Assembly (NCBI GenBank): GCA_013697785.1
Contig: JACCWE010000068.1
Span: 1 to 41,698, forward strand
DNA from: Gemmatimonadaceae bacterium
GTDB taxonomy: Bacteria > Gemmatimonadota > Gemmatimonadetes > Gemmatimonadales > Gemmatimonadaceae
Reading direction: 5' to 3'
Length of the DNA stretch: 41,698 bases
This document shows positions 1-7,677 of the stretch, piece after piece. Each line of letters begins with the position of its first letter. Position 1 is the first letter of the stretch. The translations under genes and the position numbers were made by a program. The notes beneath the pieces were generated by a model, which saw nothing but the letters and a program-made list of their open reading frames with translations, searched no databases and was not told where the DNA came from.

Positions 1-1235
1 GGGCGCGCGGGCGCGCTCGTCGGCGAGGGAGCGCGCGGCCGCGGGGTGCGCGGCGCGGCGCGGTCATCGCTGTCCTCGCTCCCACCGTCATCCGGCCCCA
101 GTCCGCGCAGCACCTCCTCCAGCGACACAGTGCGATCCATCAGCGCGAAGCGCACGAGCATCGTCTCCACGAGCATCTGCTGCTGCCCGCTCCGCCTGAA
201 GCGCGGCTCGAGCTCCGTGATCGAGCTCAACATGCGCAGCAGGTCGCCTGCGGTGAGCTTCCCTTCCCGCTCGATCAATGCCTCGCGCGTGCGATCGGAG
301 AGCTCGGCGAGCCCTCCACTCTCATCGCCCAACGCGAGCGCGAGCGCCGCGCGGAAGATGTCCGCGAGCCCGCCGAGGAAAGCGCCGAGATCCGCTCCGG
401 CATCGACGAGCCGCGCGACGGCGGGAAAGATCGCGCCGGCCTGGCGCGCAGCGATGAGATCGAAGATCGCGAGATATTCATCTTCCGCGATGAGCCCGAG
501 CGCCTCGCGCACGCGCTCGGCCGTGAGAATGCCTTCGCCGAGCGAGAGCGTCTGATCCGTGAGGCTGAGCGCGTCGCGCATCGAGCCGTCGGCCGCGCGC
601 GCGATCATCGCGAGCGCATCGGGTGTCGCCTCCACGTTCTCGTCGGCCAGTACGGCGGAGAGTCGCGCACGAACATCGGCCGGGCCGATCCGCTTGAAGT
701 CGAAGCGCTGCAGGCGGCTCAGCACAGGCGCCGCGGCCTGCGCGATCTTCTGCGGCTCCGTGGTCGCGAACACGAACACCACGCGCGGCGGCGGCTCCTC
801 GAGAACCTTGAGCAGTGCGTTCCACGCCTCGCGCGTGAGCATGTGCGCTTCGTCGACGATATAGACCTTGTAGTGATTATCGCCCGAGGGCGCGTACATC
901 GCACGCTCGCGCAGATCGCGCGCGTCGTCGACGCCGCGATTGGACGCCGCATCGATCTCGACGACGTCGAGGCTCGTGGCTCCCGTCCAGATGCGCGTGC
1001 AGCTCGTGCATACGCCGCACGGCTCGCCGTCCTCCGTCTTGTTCTCGCAGTTGAGCGCCATCGCCAGCACGCGCGCGAGCGTCGTCTTGCCGACGCCGCG
1101 CGGCCCGCACAGCAGATAGCCGTGCGCGACGCGCCCACGGGCGATCGCACCCTTGAGCGTGTTGCTGACGTGCGACTGGACCGCCACGTCGGCGAAGCGC
1201 TTCGGACGGTATTTACGGGCGAGCGAGATGTACAT
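1..1235 (-). CDS. dnaX: DNA polymerase III subunit gamma/tau, N-terminal part (runs off the left edge)
   Basis: Clamp-loader ATPase that loads the beta sliding clamp during replication. The visible 411 residues begin MYISLARKYRPKRF, the usual DnaX start. Walker A GPRGVGKT is at residues 44-51, the zinc-binding cysteines are C63, C73, C76 and C79, and the Walker B DEAH is at 128-131. The sensor-1 region reads SRLQRF where most relatives have SRCQRF. A proline/alanine-rich tail is beginning at the window edge. The 3' part of the gene is outside the window, so it cannot be seen whether a programmed frameshift produces gamma. The ATG at 1235 fits the family N-terminus, although no strong ribosome binding site precedes it. 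The SRP RNA gene lies directly upstream on the same strand, a common bacterial arrangement. Confidence 0.96.
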   Translation of the reverse strand, partial: MYISLARKYRPKRFADVAVQSHVSNTLKGAIARGRVAHGYLLCGPRGVGKTTLARVLAMALNCENKTEDGEPCGVCTSCTRIWTGATSLDVVEIDAASNRGVDDARDLRERAMYAPSGDNHYKVYIVDEAHMLTREAWNALLKVLEEPPPRVVFVFATTEPQKIAQAAAPVLSRLQRFDFKRIGPADVRARLSAVLADENVEATPDALAMIARAADGSMRDALSLTDQTLSLGEGILTAERVREALGLIAEDEYLAIFDLIAARQAGAIFPAVARLVDAGADLGAFLGGLADIFRAALALALGDESGGLAELSDRTREALIEREGKLTAGDLLRMLSSITELEPRFRRSGQQQMLVETMLVRFALMDRTVSLEEVLRGLGPDDGGSEDSDDRAAPRTPRPRAPSPTSAPAR

Positions 1236-1250
1236 GGCGGTGGGAAATGC

Positions 1251-1287
1251 GAGGAGAGCCCGGCGGTCTGCCCGCCAGGCTCTCCTC
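1251..1287 (-). terminator. Strong hairpin between SRP RNA gene and dnaX
   Basis: A 10-bp perfect outer stem (GAGGAGAGCC with GGCTCTCCTC) encloses a second GC-rich stem (GGCGG / CCGCC). It lies 81 bp beyond the 3' end of the SRP RNA and 15 bp before the dnaX ATG. No T-tract follows on the minus strand, so it could be a processing or attenuation structure rather than a simple intrinsic terminator. Confidence 0.5.
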
Positions 1288-1368
1288 GACCGGTGCACTG
1301 CGAGCGTCTTTCGACGCATGTGTATCGCGCGGAACTGCCGCCTCAGAGCGCTCAGCCTCCGCGCAATA

Positions 1369-1463
1369 TCCCAGGTCTGACGAGGCGAGGAACGGCACCT
1401 CATGCCGCTGCTACCTTTCGGTCCTGACGGAGTTAGAGGGCGAACTTCCCTCGGGACCTGGGA
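1369..1463 (-). ncRNA. ffs: Signal recognition particle RNA (4.5S, small bacterial type)
   Basis: RNA component of the signal recognition particle, which binds Ffh and targets nascent membrane proteins. Read on the minus strand, the conserved apical domain core CGTCAGGACCGAAAGGTAGC is present, including the GGAA-like tetraloop region and the asymmetric AGCAG internal loop, followed by GCGGCATGAGGTGCCGTT. The ends pair as TCCCAGGTC (5') with GACCTGGGA (3'), which defines a single hairpin of about 95 nt. A sigma-70-type promoter lies 7 nt upstream of the 5' end. Location upstream of dnaX agrees with other bacteria. Exact ends are set from the terminal helix. Confidence 0.93.
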
Positions 1464-1470
1464 CGAGAGA

Positions 1471-1499
1471 AATATACGGAATCGCGAGGGCCGCGACAA
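1471..1499 (-). promoter_or_regulatory. Promoter of the SRP RNA gene
   Basis: On the minus strand, TTGTCG (-35, 1494-1499) and TATATT (-10, 1471-1476) are separated by exactly 17 nt. The -10 ends 7 nt before the paired 5' end of the SRP RNA, which is where transcription would be expected to start. Confidence 0.75.
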
Positions 1500-1527
1500 T
1501 AATCCCGGGCGCCGAATCGCCCGCGAG

Positions 1528-1779
1528 TCAGGGCTTGGACTTCGGCGCCGTGGTCACGGACGCGTGCGGCACGACCACCACGCTCGTCTCCTTCTTCACC
1601 ACCACGGTGGGCGTGATCGTCACGATCGTGTCCTTCGACATCTCGAGCCGCGGCATCTTCACCGTGTCCGTGTGCGTCTCCATCCGCGGCGTCTGAATCA
1701 CCATGTCGCCATCGGCATTCTTGCTGCAGCCGGCGAGCGCACCAGCCAGCACGACGAGCACTACGAGGCCATTTTTCAC
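1528..1779 (-). CDS. Small putative lipoprotein, unknown function
   Basis: 83-residue protein that I do not recognise. It opens VKNGLVVLVVLAGALAGCSK: one basic residue, a hydrophobic stretch and a lipobox LAGC with the cysteine at residue 18, so it should be lipidated and anchored on the outside of the inner membrane or in the outer membrane. The mature part has only about 65 residues and is rich in Val, Thr and charged residues with no cysteine. The GTG at 1779 is chosen because GGAG lies 8 nt upstream and it gives a clean signal peptide; a longer TTG start at 1818 would spoil the signal. It lies 53 bp downstream of the YihY-type gene and may be cotranscribed with it. Confidence 0.7.
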   Translation of the reverse strand: MKNGLVVLVVLAGALAGCSKNADGDMVIQTPRMETHTDTVKMPRLEMSKDTIVTITPTVVVKKETSVVVVPHASVTTAPKSKP

Positions 1780-1832
1780 GGCGCGAGCTCCATTTGAGTA
1801 TGGAGCGTTACGGAGCAACGATCGAGCCAGCC

Positions 1833-2729
1833 TCAGCCCTCGAACGTCTCACGCTGGAGTCGTCGCGTGCGACGCAGCTCGTACACCTGCCCGACTTCGC
1901 CGCCCAGAATGAAGATGAGCGCGGCGTAGTACACCCAGAATACGACGATGACGATTCCGGCGAGCGTCCCCGCATACAGGCTGCTCGGATTGAACGAGCC
2001 GATGTAGGTGGTGAACAGCTGCTTCGCCAGCTCGAAGAGCACGCTCGTGAACAGCGCGCCGATCAGCGCCGCCTGCCATCGGATCTTTCTGCTCGGCAAG
2101 AACTTATAGAGCGAGAAGAACATCCCGACGATGAACATCAGCGCCAGCAGATTCCCGAACCAATATTCGAGCCGGGTGCGAAAGGACAGCACACCGAGAG
2201 CGCCGAGCGCCTTGTTGGTAGCGATCTTGAGATAGGCGGAGAGTACGGCGTAGACGACGAACAGCACCGTGCTCACGACGGTGATCCTGATGTCGAACAG
2301 CTTCCCCTTGATGAAGTCGAGTCCCTGCTCGATGTCGAATACTTCGCCGAGCACGGAGCGCAGCGTTCCGAAGAGGCGCGTCGAGAACCAGATGAAGGCG
2401 ATCGCGCCGAAGAGGCCGACGGATCCGCGCGCCTTGATCACGCCGTCGAGCAGCTTGTGCAGCTGCACATCGCCGGTCTCGGCGTGCGGCGGCATCAGGT
2501 TGTCGATGAATCCCCAGACGGTATTCGATGACTGCTCGGCGCTCTGGTTGAGCACGTAGCCGAGCCCCGCGAGGAGGAGCAGCGTGAAGGGTACGGCGGC
2601 GAGCAGGAGGTTGAATGCGATCCCGCCGGCGAGAAACGAGATGTTGTCTTCGCCGGCGACATCCCAGAGGCGACGCGCGTAGTCCTTCACCGCCCACCAG
2701 AGGCGGTGGGGGTACGAGCGAGCCGTCAT
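1833..2729 (-). CDS. YihY/BrkB-family inner membrane protein
   Basis: 298 residues with about six membrane segments (roughly 33-60, 103-125, 150-172, 190-210, 218-240 and 255-280). Family hallmarks are visible: the early SFLAGGIAFNLLLAAVPF segment, FSTRLFGTLRSVLGEVF around 115-131, and the late RKIRWQAALIGALFTSVLFE region with YIGSFNPSSLYAGTLAGI. Members were once called ribonuclease BN or the BrkB virulence factor; the molecular function remains unsettled, so none is assigned here. The ATG at 2729 is 27 bp after the YtxH gene, on the same strand, suggesting one transcript of two envelope proteins. Confidence 0.88.
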   Translation of the reverse strand: MTARSYPHRLWWAVKDYARRLWDVAGEDNISFLAGGIAFNLLLAAVPFTLLLLAGLGYVLNQSAEQSSNTVWGFIDNLMPPHAETGDVQLHKLLDGVIKARGSVGLFGAIAFIWFSTRLFGTLRSVLGEVFDIEQGLDFIKGKLFDIRITVVSTVLFVVYAVLSAYLKIATNKALGALGVLSFRTRLEYWFGNLLALMFIVGMFFSLYKFLPSRKIRWQAALIGALFTSVLFELAKQLFTTYIGSFNPSSLYAGTLAGIVIVVFWVYYAALIFILGGEVGQVYELRRTRRLQRETFEG

Positions 2730-2756
2730 CCGGCGTGGCCGCCGTGCCCGCGTCGA

Positions 2757-3248
2757 CTAGCCGATGTGCGGATCGTCGGACTCCAGGTCGCGTGCCGCGC
2801 TCTGGTCGCTCGCCGTGCGGCGAGCGGAGCGCGTGATGTCGGCGCCCGCCTGATACGCCGCCTTCGTCTCCGCCAACCTCGCCTCGAGCTCCTGTCGCGC
2901 CTGCGCAGCCGCTTCGCGTCCTGCGCGAATGGCTTCGGAAGCCTGATGCTTCTTCATGTCGATCGCCTGGCGCGCCGAGTCGATGCTGGTGCCGACGGTG
3001 CGCTTCGCCCGCGAGTAGCGGTCGACGACGGTGTCGCTCAGGTCGCCCGCCACGTCCTTCGCGGCGTCCGTCATCTCGCCCGCCTTGCGCTTGATATCGC
3101 GGCGCGTGTCCTCGCCCGACTGCGGCGCGAGCAGCAGCGCGATTCCAGCACCGATCGCGGCGCCGAGCAGGAAGGAACCAAACCCTCCGCCGCTCTTTTC
3201 CTCGATCACGTAATAGCGTTCGTCCTCGTCTTCCTCGTGTCGCGACAT
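2757..3248 (-). CDS. YtxH domain-containing protein
   Basis: 163 residues. An acidic N-terminus (MSRHEEDEDERYY) is followed by a single glycine/alanine-rich membrane segment at about 23-41 and then the YtxH signature LLLAPQSGEDTRRDI at 38-52. The remainder is a long charged, alanine-rich helix that probably forms a coiled coil. The family is common in small envelope or stress-related bacterial proteins; its biochemical role is not established. GGGAG sits 5 nt before the ATG at 3248. It follows the response regulator gene by 16 bp and precedes the YihY-type gene by 27 bp. Confidence 0.85.
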   Translation of the reverse strand: MSRHEEDEDERYYVIEEKSGGGFGSFLLGAAIGAGIALLLAPQSGEDTRRDIKRKAGEMTDAAKDVAGDLSDTVVDRYSRAKRTVGTSIDSARQAIDMKKHQASEAIRAGREAAAQARQELEARLAETKAAYQAGADITRSARRTASDQSAARDLESDDPHIG

Positions 3249-3264
3249 ACGAGCTCCCTGGCTG

Positions 3265-4764
3265 TTACCGACGTCCCTTGGCCTTCCCTTTCGCCTTCTC
3301 CGTACTCTTCTGCTTCGCTGCCGCGGCTTTCGCGACGGGCTTTGCAGCCCCGTTCGACGGCGCCGCGTGAGCCGCGTGCTCTCGATCAGACGCCGCGGCG
3401 CCTCCGATCAGTGAGCCCAGCTCGTCGCGCACCTCGCGCTCCGAGACTCCGAGCGTGCGCGCCGTCTCTTCCACGTCGCCGCCCGTCGCCGAGAAGGTGC
3501 GGAGCAGCATCTGCCGCCTTGCATCGGCAAGGGTCGCGCCGACAGTGATGGTAACGGTCGCCTGGCTCGTGTCCGCCTGCGCGCGGAGGCGTCGCGGAAT
3601 GATGTCGGTGGTGCCGATCGACGCACCTTTGGACATGATGACCGCGCTCTCGATCGTATTGCGGAGCTCGCGGACGTTGCCGGGCCAGTTGTGGCGGAGG
3701 ATCCATTCGATCGCGTCGTCCTCGAACGAGTGGATCTTCTTGTTGTTTTCGCGCGAGAAGCGGCTGAGGAATTCCGTGGCGAGGAGCTTTATGTCGCCGA
3801 CACGATCGCGAAGGGGCGGGAGCTCGATCTCGACGACGGCGAGGCGATAGTAGAGATCCTCGCGCAGCTCGCCGTCTTCGAGTGCCTGCTGGAGATTCTT
3901 GTTGGTGGCGGCAACGACGCGGATGTCGACGGGGATCTCCTTCTTGCCGCCCAGGCGCCTCACCGAGCGCGATTCGAGAGCGCGCAGGAGCTTCACCTGA
4001 ATGTCGGTGGCCATCTCGCCGACTTCGTCGAGGAAGAGGGTGCCGCCGTCGGCCATCTCGAAGGCGCCGGGTTTCTCGTTCGTCGAGCCCGTGAAGGCGC
4101 CCTTCTCGTGTCCGAACAGCTCGTTCTCGAGAATGTCCTTGGGAAGCGCGGCGCAGTTGAGCGCGAGGAAGGGCCCTTTCGCGCGATCGCTCTTGTTGTG
4201 GATTGCGCGCGCAACCAGCTCCTTGCCGGTGCCGCTTTCGCCCAGGATGAGGACGGAGGCGGTGGAAGGTGCGACGGCGTCGAGGATGCTGTAGACGGAA
4301 CGCATCGCCTCGGACTGGCCAGTGAGCTCGCCGTAGTGCGTGAGCGTCTGGAGCTCGGTCGTGAGGGCGCGGTTGGCTCGTTTCAGCTCGAAGCTCTCCA
4401 GCGCCTTCTTGATCAGCGCCTTGAGCTCGCTCAGCTTCTCCGCGTTGAGTGGCTTCTCGATGAAGTAGAAGGCGCCGCCATCGGTGACGGCATCGACGGC
4501 GGATCGGATGGTGCCCTGCCCCGAGATGACGATGCATTCGGTTGCCATGCCGCGCTGGCGGATTTCACGGAGGAGCGCGACGCCGTCGACCTTGGGCATC
4601 TTGAGATCCGCGAGGACGACACCGAACGGCTCGGCGATGAGGCGCTGGAGCGCGCGCTCTCCATCGCTGGCGATCTCGGTGTCGTAGCCTTCGTCGCGCA
4701 GAATGGCGCTCAACCCTTCGGTTATCGCGCGTTCGTCGTCGGCGATCAGAATCTTGGCGGTCAT
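3265..4764 (-). CDS. Sigma-54-dependent response regulator (NtrC family)
   Basis: 499-residue activator of sigma-54 promoters. An N-terminal receiver (1-125) has the acidic pair DD at 9-10, phospho-acceptor D53 in LADLKMP, S81 and K104. The AAA+ domain has Walker A GESGTGKE at 175-182, the sigma-54 contact loop GAFTGS at 222-227 (the usual last alanine is serine) and Walker B GGTLFLDEVGEM at 240-251. A Fis-type HTH follows near 430-460 (ETARTLGVSEREV). The protein then ends in an unusual alanine/lysine-rich tail of about 45 residues (KSTEKAKGKAKGRR). Its ATG overlaps the stop of the upstream histidine-kinase-like gene (ATGA), so the two are translationally coupled and presumably form a two-component pair. 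Confidence 0.93.
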   Translation of the reverse strand: MTAKILIADDERAITEGLSAILRDEGYDTEIASDGERALQRLIAEPFGVVLADLKMPKVDGVALLREIRQRGMATECIVISGQGTIRSAVDAVTDGGAFYFIEKPLNAEKLSELKALIKKALESFELKRANRALTTELQTLTHYGELTGQSEAMRSVYSILDAVAPSTASVLILGESGTGKELVARAIHNKSDRAKGPFLALNCAALPKDILENELFGHEKGAFTGSTNEKPGAFEMADGGTLFLDEVGEMATDIQVKLLRALESRSVRRLGGKKEIPVDIRVVAATNKNLQQALEDGELREDLYYRLAVVEIELPPLRDRVGDIKLLATEFLSRFSRENNKKIHSFEDDAIEWILRHNWPGNVRELRNTIESAVIMSKGASIGTTDIIPRRLRAQADTSQATVTITVGATLADARRQMLLRTFSATGGDVEETARTLGVSEREVRDELGSLIGGAAASDREHAAHAAPSNGAAKPVAKAAAAKQKSTEKAKGKAKGRR

Positions 4765-5375
4765 GTATTCGAATCGACTCCAGCGCGCGCGGGCGCGGGG
4801 AACAGGAGAGCTGTTTCGTCTTCATCGGAGCTGAGGCGAGCCTCGATCTCAGCGGCGAAGCGTTCGATCTTTGCCGCGATCGGCCTTCCAGCGCCACCAA
4901 TCATTCGCAGCGAAACCATTCCGCCGGAGCGGCCCAGCCTGGCGGTGACGTCGAGGTTGGCCCCAATGGTGACGTCGAGCGCTTCCGCGAGGAGAGCGCG
5001 AACGGCATTACCGTCGACAGTGACAAACAATTGTTCTGATTCGGGCTCGATGGAAAGCGAGCCCCCGCCCGCCGTCGCTATCGCGCCGTAAAGCACGGAC
5101 AGCGGCTGCAGGGCAGTCCGCAAATCTACCGGGATGGGAAGGGGGCGCGCCAACGCGAGGAGCGCTTCGACCAGGGGAATGGTGCGTTCCAGCTCGGCGG
5201 CCGCCGCGGCGGCGAAGGGCGCCAGCGCGGATCCTTCGATTCCCGGGCGCGCGCTCCGCGAACGCACGACCTCGAGATTCAGCGCAAGACCGTTGAGCGG
5301 ATTCTTAAGCTCGTGGGCTGACCGGCCAGCCAGTCTCCCCAGACAGGAGAGCCAGAGGGCCGACGCGTCGCCCAT
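4761..5375 (-). CDS. Short histidine-kinase-like protein with a degenerate ATPase half
   Basis: 204 residues. The DHp H-box is clear: SAHELKNPLNGL with H21 as the phospho-acceptor, followed by a two-helix dimerisation region to about residue 100. The C-terminal part has the length and rough pattern of a GHKL ATPase domain, but the N-box asparagines, the DxGxG G1 box and the GxGxG G2 box are not recognisable. There is no sensor domain or membrane segment. It may be a phosphotransfer or scaffold protein, or a degraded kinase needing another ATP-binding partner. It lies 4 bp after the aldolase gene and overlaps the NtrC-type regulator by 4 nt. Start at the ATG 5375; the ribosome binding site is weak, as expected for a coupled gene. 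Confidence 0.75.
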   Translation of the reverse strand: MGDASALWLSCLGRLAGRSAHELKNPLNGLALNLEVVRSRSARPGIEGSALAPFAAAAAAELERTIPLVEALLALARPLPIPVDLRTALQPLSVLYGAIATAGGGSLSIEPESEQLFVTVDGNAVRALLAEALDVTIGANLDVTARLGRSGGMVSLRMIGGAGRPIAAKIERFAAEIEARLSSDEDETALLFPAPARAGVDSNT

Positions 5376-5379
5376 GGGC

Positions 5380-6795
5380 TCATTCGCCAGCGTCCGGATC
5401 GTCCGGCGCTTGCTCCACCGTAACGCCTCCGGAGGTGCGGCGGCGCAGGACGGGCGCCTTCACGAAGCGCGTCACCGCCTCCGCCGTGCCGCCGATGCGA
5501 AGCTGTTCGAAGAGGAAGGTGAAGGTCTTGTCGTAGGCGGCTGCGAACTTCGCCTTCTCGCTCTCGGGCAGCCCCCACAGATCCTTCTTGAACGGACCGA
5601 GTGCCTTCTTCCGGCTCTTGTAGTAGAACTGCTCATCGGAGTCCCCGCTCTTGCGCTCCTCCTTCGCGTTCTCATCGAGCCATTTGTAGATGCGCGCGCG
5701 AAGCTCGGCCGGCATCTGCTCGAAGAGAATGTTCTGGAAGTTGGTGGCGAGATGAATCTCCGCCGTCTCAATGCGCGGGAAGTTGTCGAAGGCGTTGGCC
5801 GGGAGTGTCGATGCGCCGTGCTGCACCGCGCCCGACATCCCGAACTCGTCGCGACCGACCTGCGAGAGCGCCTCGAGCGCCTCGAGATCGAGCTTCACAT
5901 CGGCGATGCCACCGTCGGGGAGCACGACGCCGCCGTGTGATGTACCGGTCTGCACCGAGATCTTCGAAAGTCCGACCGCGCCCGCGGAGCGCTTCTCGAG
6001 CGCCTTCACGAAGCCGCTCATGAACGCGCGCAGTTCGGGCACGGTGCTGTTTTGTGTGCCGACCTCGCCGATCTCACCGCCGATCGAGATCGTGACGCCG
6101 TCGGGCTCGATCGAGCGCACGTACGCCGCAATCTCCGCCGCGGTCTCGTAATTGAGCTCCTGCTGCGCATCGAGCGTCGGAAGATGAATGTCGACGAGCG
6201 TCGACGTATCGACGTCGATGTTGTAGAAGCCGGCGGTCACTGCCTCGAGCGCGAGCTGTTTCACCGCCGCAACCTCGCCGGTCGGGTCAGCGGCGAACTT
6301 CTTCGCATTCACCTGAAAATGATCGCCCTGGATGAAGACGGGACCGCGAAATCCCTCACGCAGCGCAGCGGCCAGCATCACCGTGACGTACTCGGACGGA
6401 CGTTGCGCGGTGTACGCGATCTCGGAGCGTGCGATTTCGAGGATGAAGGCGCCGGCCTTCATGCGCACCGCGGTGCGGAAGATCGCGCGCGCGGTGTCGT
6501 ACGACATGCCGCGCACATTCATCGCGGGAACAGTGAAGCCCTTCACATCGCCGCGGCCGCGCGCCGCGTACAGATCGTGAATCGACGCGGGACGTACCCC
6601 GACGGACTGCGCCGTCTCCCAGATCATCCAGTTCGCATGATCCTTCGCCTGGCCTTCGCCGAAGACCGCCTGCTTCACGAGCGCATCCATCTTCTCGCTG
6701 CGGAGGGCGCTCTCGTTGCGGACCGTGAGGTGCCCCTGCTGGACCTCTATGTCGTCGCCAAATGGGCCCGCCGACGTAGCTCCCTGACCTTGCAT
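5380..6795 (-). CDS. Class II fructose-bisphosphate aldolase family protein
   Basis: 471-residue cytosolic enzyme expected to perform a zinc-dependent aldol cleavage, probably of fructose 1,6-bisphosphate in glycolysis. Conserved blocks of the family are visible: FTVPAMN at 87-93, QGDHFQ at 156-161 (the aspartate-histidine pair of the metal/catalytic site), GGEIGEVG at 239-246, QTGTSHGG at 282-289 and QHGAST at 325-330. It is longer than E. coli FbaA (about 360) and the sites are diverged (QGDHFQ in place of the usual LDHG), so substrate identity is less certain than the fold. The ATG at 6795 is preceded by GGAGG at 4 nt. Pyruvate kinase lies nearby upstream on the same strand. Confidence 0.78.
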   Translation of the reverse strand: MQGQGATSAGPFGDDIEVQQGHLTVRNESALRSEKMDALVKQAVFGEGQAKDHANWMIWETAQSVGVRPASIHDLYAARGRGDVKGFTVPAMNVRGMSYDTARAIFRTAVRMKAGAFILEIARSEIAYTAQRPSEYVTVMLAAALREGFRGPVFIQGDHFQVNAKKFAADPTGEVAAVKQLALEAVTAGFYNIDVDTSTLVDIHLPTLDAQQELNYETAAEIAAYVRSIEPDGVTISIGGEIGEVGTQNSTVPELRAFMSGFVKALEKRSAGAVGLSKISVQTGTSHGGVVLPDGGIADVKLDLEALEALSQVGRDEFGMSGAVQHGASTLPANAFDNFPRIETAEIHLATNFQNILFEQMPAELRARIYKWLDENAKEERKSGDSDEQFYYKSRKKALGPFKKDLWGLPESEKAKFAAAYDKTFTFLFEQLRIGGTAEAVTRFVKAPVLRRRTSGGVTVEQAPDDPDAGE

Positions 6796-6897
6796 CAATC
6801 CTCCGAAGTCGTCGTCTTCTCGCCCCGCACGGGGAACGTGGAAGATGGAGGAAAGTCGCGAACCCCACTCGTCGGGGCAAGGGTTGGAACGACCGAC

Positions 6898-7677
6898 TTA
6901 CGTGAGGTCGACCGTCAGGCCGTCGTATGCCGGAAAAAGTCCCGCAGGCAGCTTTGCCTCGAGCGCCGCATGGAAATTATCGTGCGTCAGATGCGTGAGA
7001 TATGTGCGCTCGGCGCCGAGCACCCGCGCCGTCTCGATCGCCTCCGGCACGCTCATGTGCGTGGGATGCTCCTTCCAGAACAGCGCGTTGAGCACGAGCA
7101 CCGTCACGCCGCGCAGCGTCTCGATCGCCGCGGGAGGGAGGAGCTTGGCATCGGTGACGTAGCCGAGCGCGCCGATGCGGTAGCCGAACACCGTGGTGTG
7201 GCCGTGCGGGACCGCGATCGGCGTGACCATCTCGCCGGCGATGCGCATCGGCACCCCCGCCTCCAGCGTCGTGAGCTCACCCTCGGGCTTCGTGGTGCCC
7301 GGCAGCGGGCGCATGCGCTCGTCGAAGATGTACGCGAAGCGCTGCCCCAGCGTCTCGACCGTCTCGGCCGGTCCGTACATGCGGAGCGCCTGCCTGCTGC
7401 GGACGCTCAGCGCGCGCACATCATCGATGCCGTGGATATGATCCGCGTGCTCGTGCGTGAAGAGGATCGCATCGACGCGGTCGATGCGATTCGCGATGAG
7501 CTGGAGCCGCAGCTCGGGCGGCGTGTCGATGAGGATCCGCTTCCCCGCGTCCGTCTCAACGAGTGCGCCGCTCCGCGTGCGCTTGTCGCGCGGATCGCTG
7601 CTCCTGCACACCTCGCAATCACACCCGATCTGCGGCACGCCGAAGCTGGTCCCCGTGCCGAGGAAGGTGAGCTTCAC
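6898..7677 (-). CDS. PhnP-like metallo-beta-lactamase-fold phosphodiesterase
   Basis: 259 residues. It starts VKLTFLGTGTSFGVPQIGCD, with the structural-zinc cysteines of PhnP-like enzymes in GCDCEVC (19-24) and the metal site HEHADH at 75-80. Further metal ligands are expected in VPHGH and near the C-terminus (THLTHDN). Family members hydrolyse cyclic phosphates or phosphodiesters; in PhnP this serves phosphonate breakdown, but no phn genes are here, so the substrate is unknown. The GTG at 7677 overlaps the pyruvate kinase stop by 4 nt (GTGA), indicating translational coupling. Longer in-frame starts inside pyruvate kinase give a non-homologous arginine-rich extension and were rejected. Confidence 0.88.
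   Translation of the reverse strand: MKLTFLGTGTSFGVPQIGCDCEVCRSSDPRDKRTRSGALVETDAGKRILIDTPPELRLQLIANRIDRVDAILFTHEHADHIHGIDDVRALSVRSRQALRMYGPAETVETLGQRFAYIFDERMRPLPGTTKPEGELTTLEAGVPMRIAGEMVTPIAVPHGHTTVFGYRIGALGYVTDAKLLPPAAIETLRGVTVLVLNALFWKEHPTHMSVPEAIETARVLGAERTYLTHLTHDNFHAALEAKLPAGLFPAYDGLTVDLT

Noticed and set aside
6799-6897. Short GC hairpins (CCCCGCACGGGG and CCCC-N7-GGGG) as a terminator after the PhnP-like gene.
   Set aside because: No T-tract follows on the minus strand, and such short stems are common in DNA of this composition.
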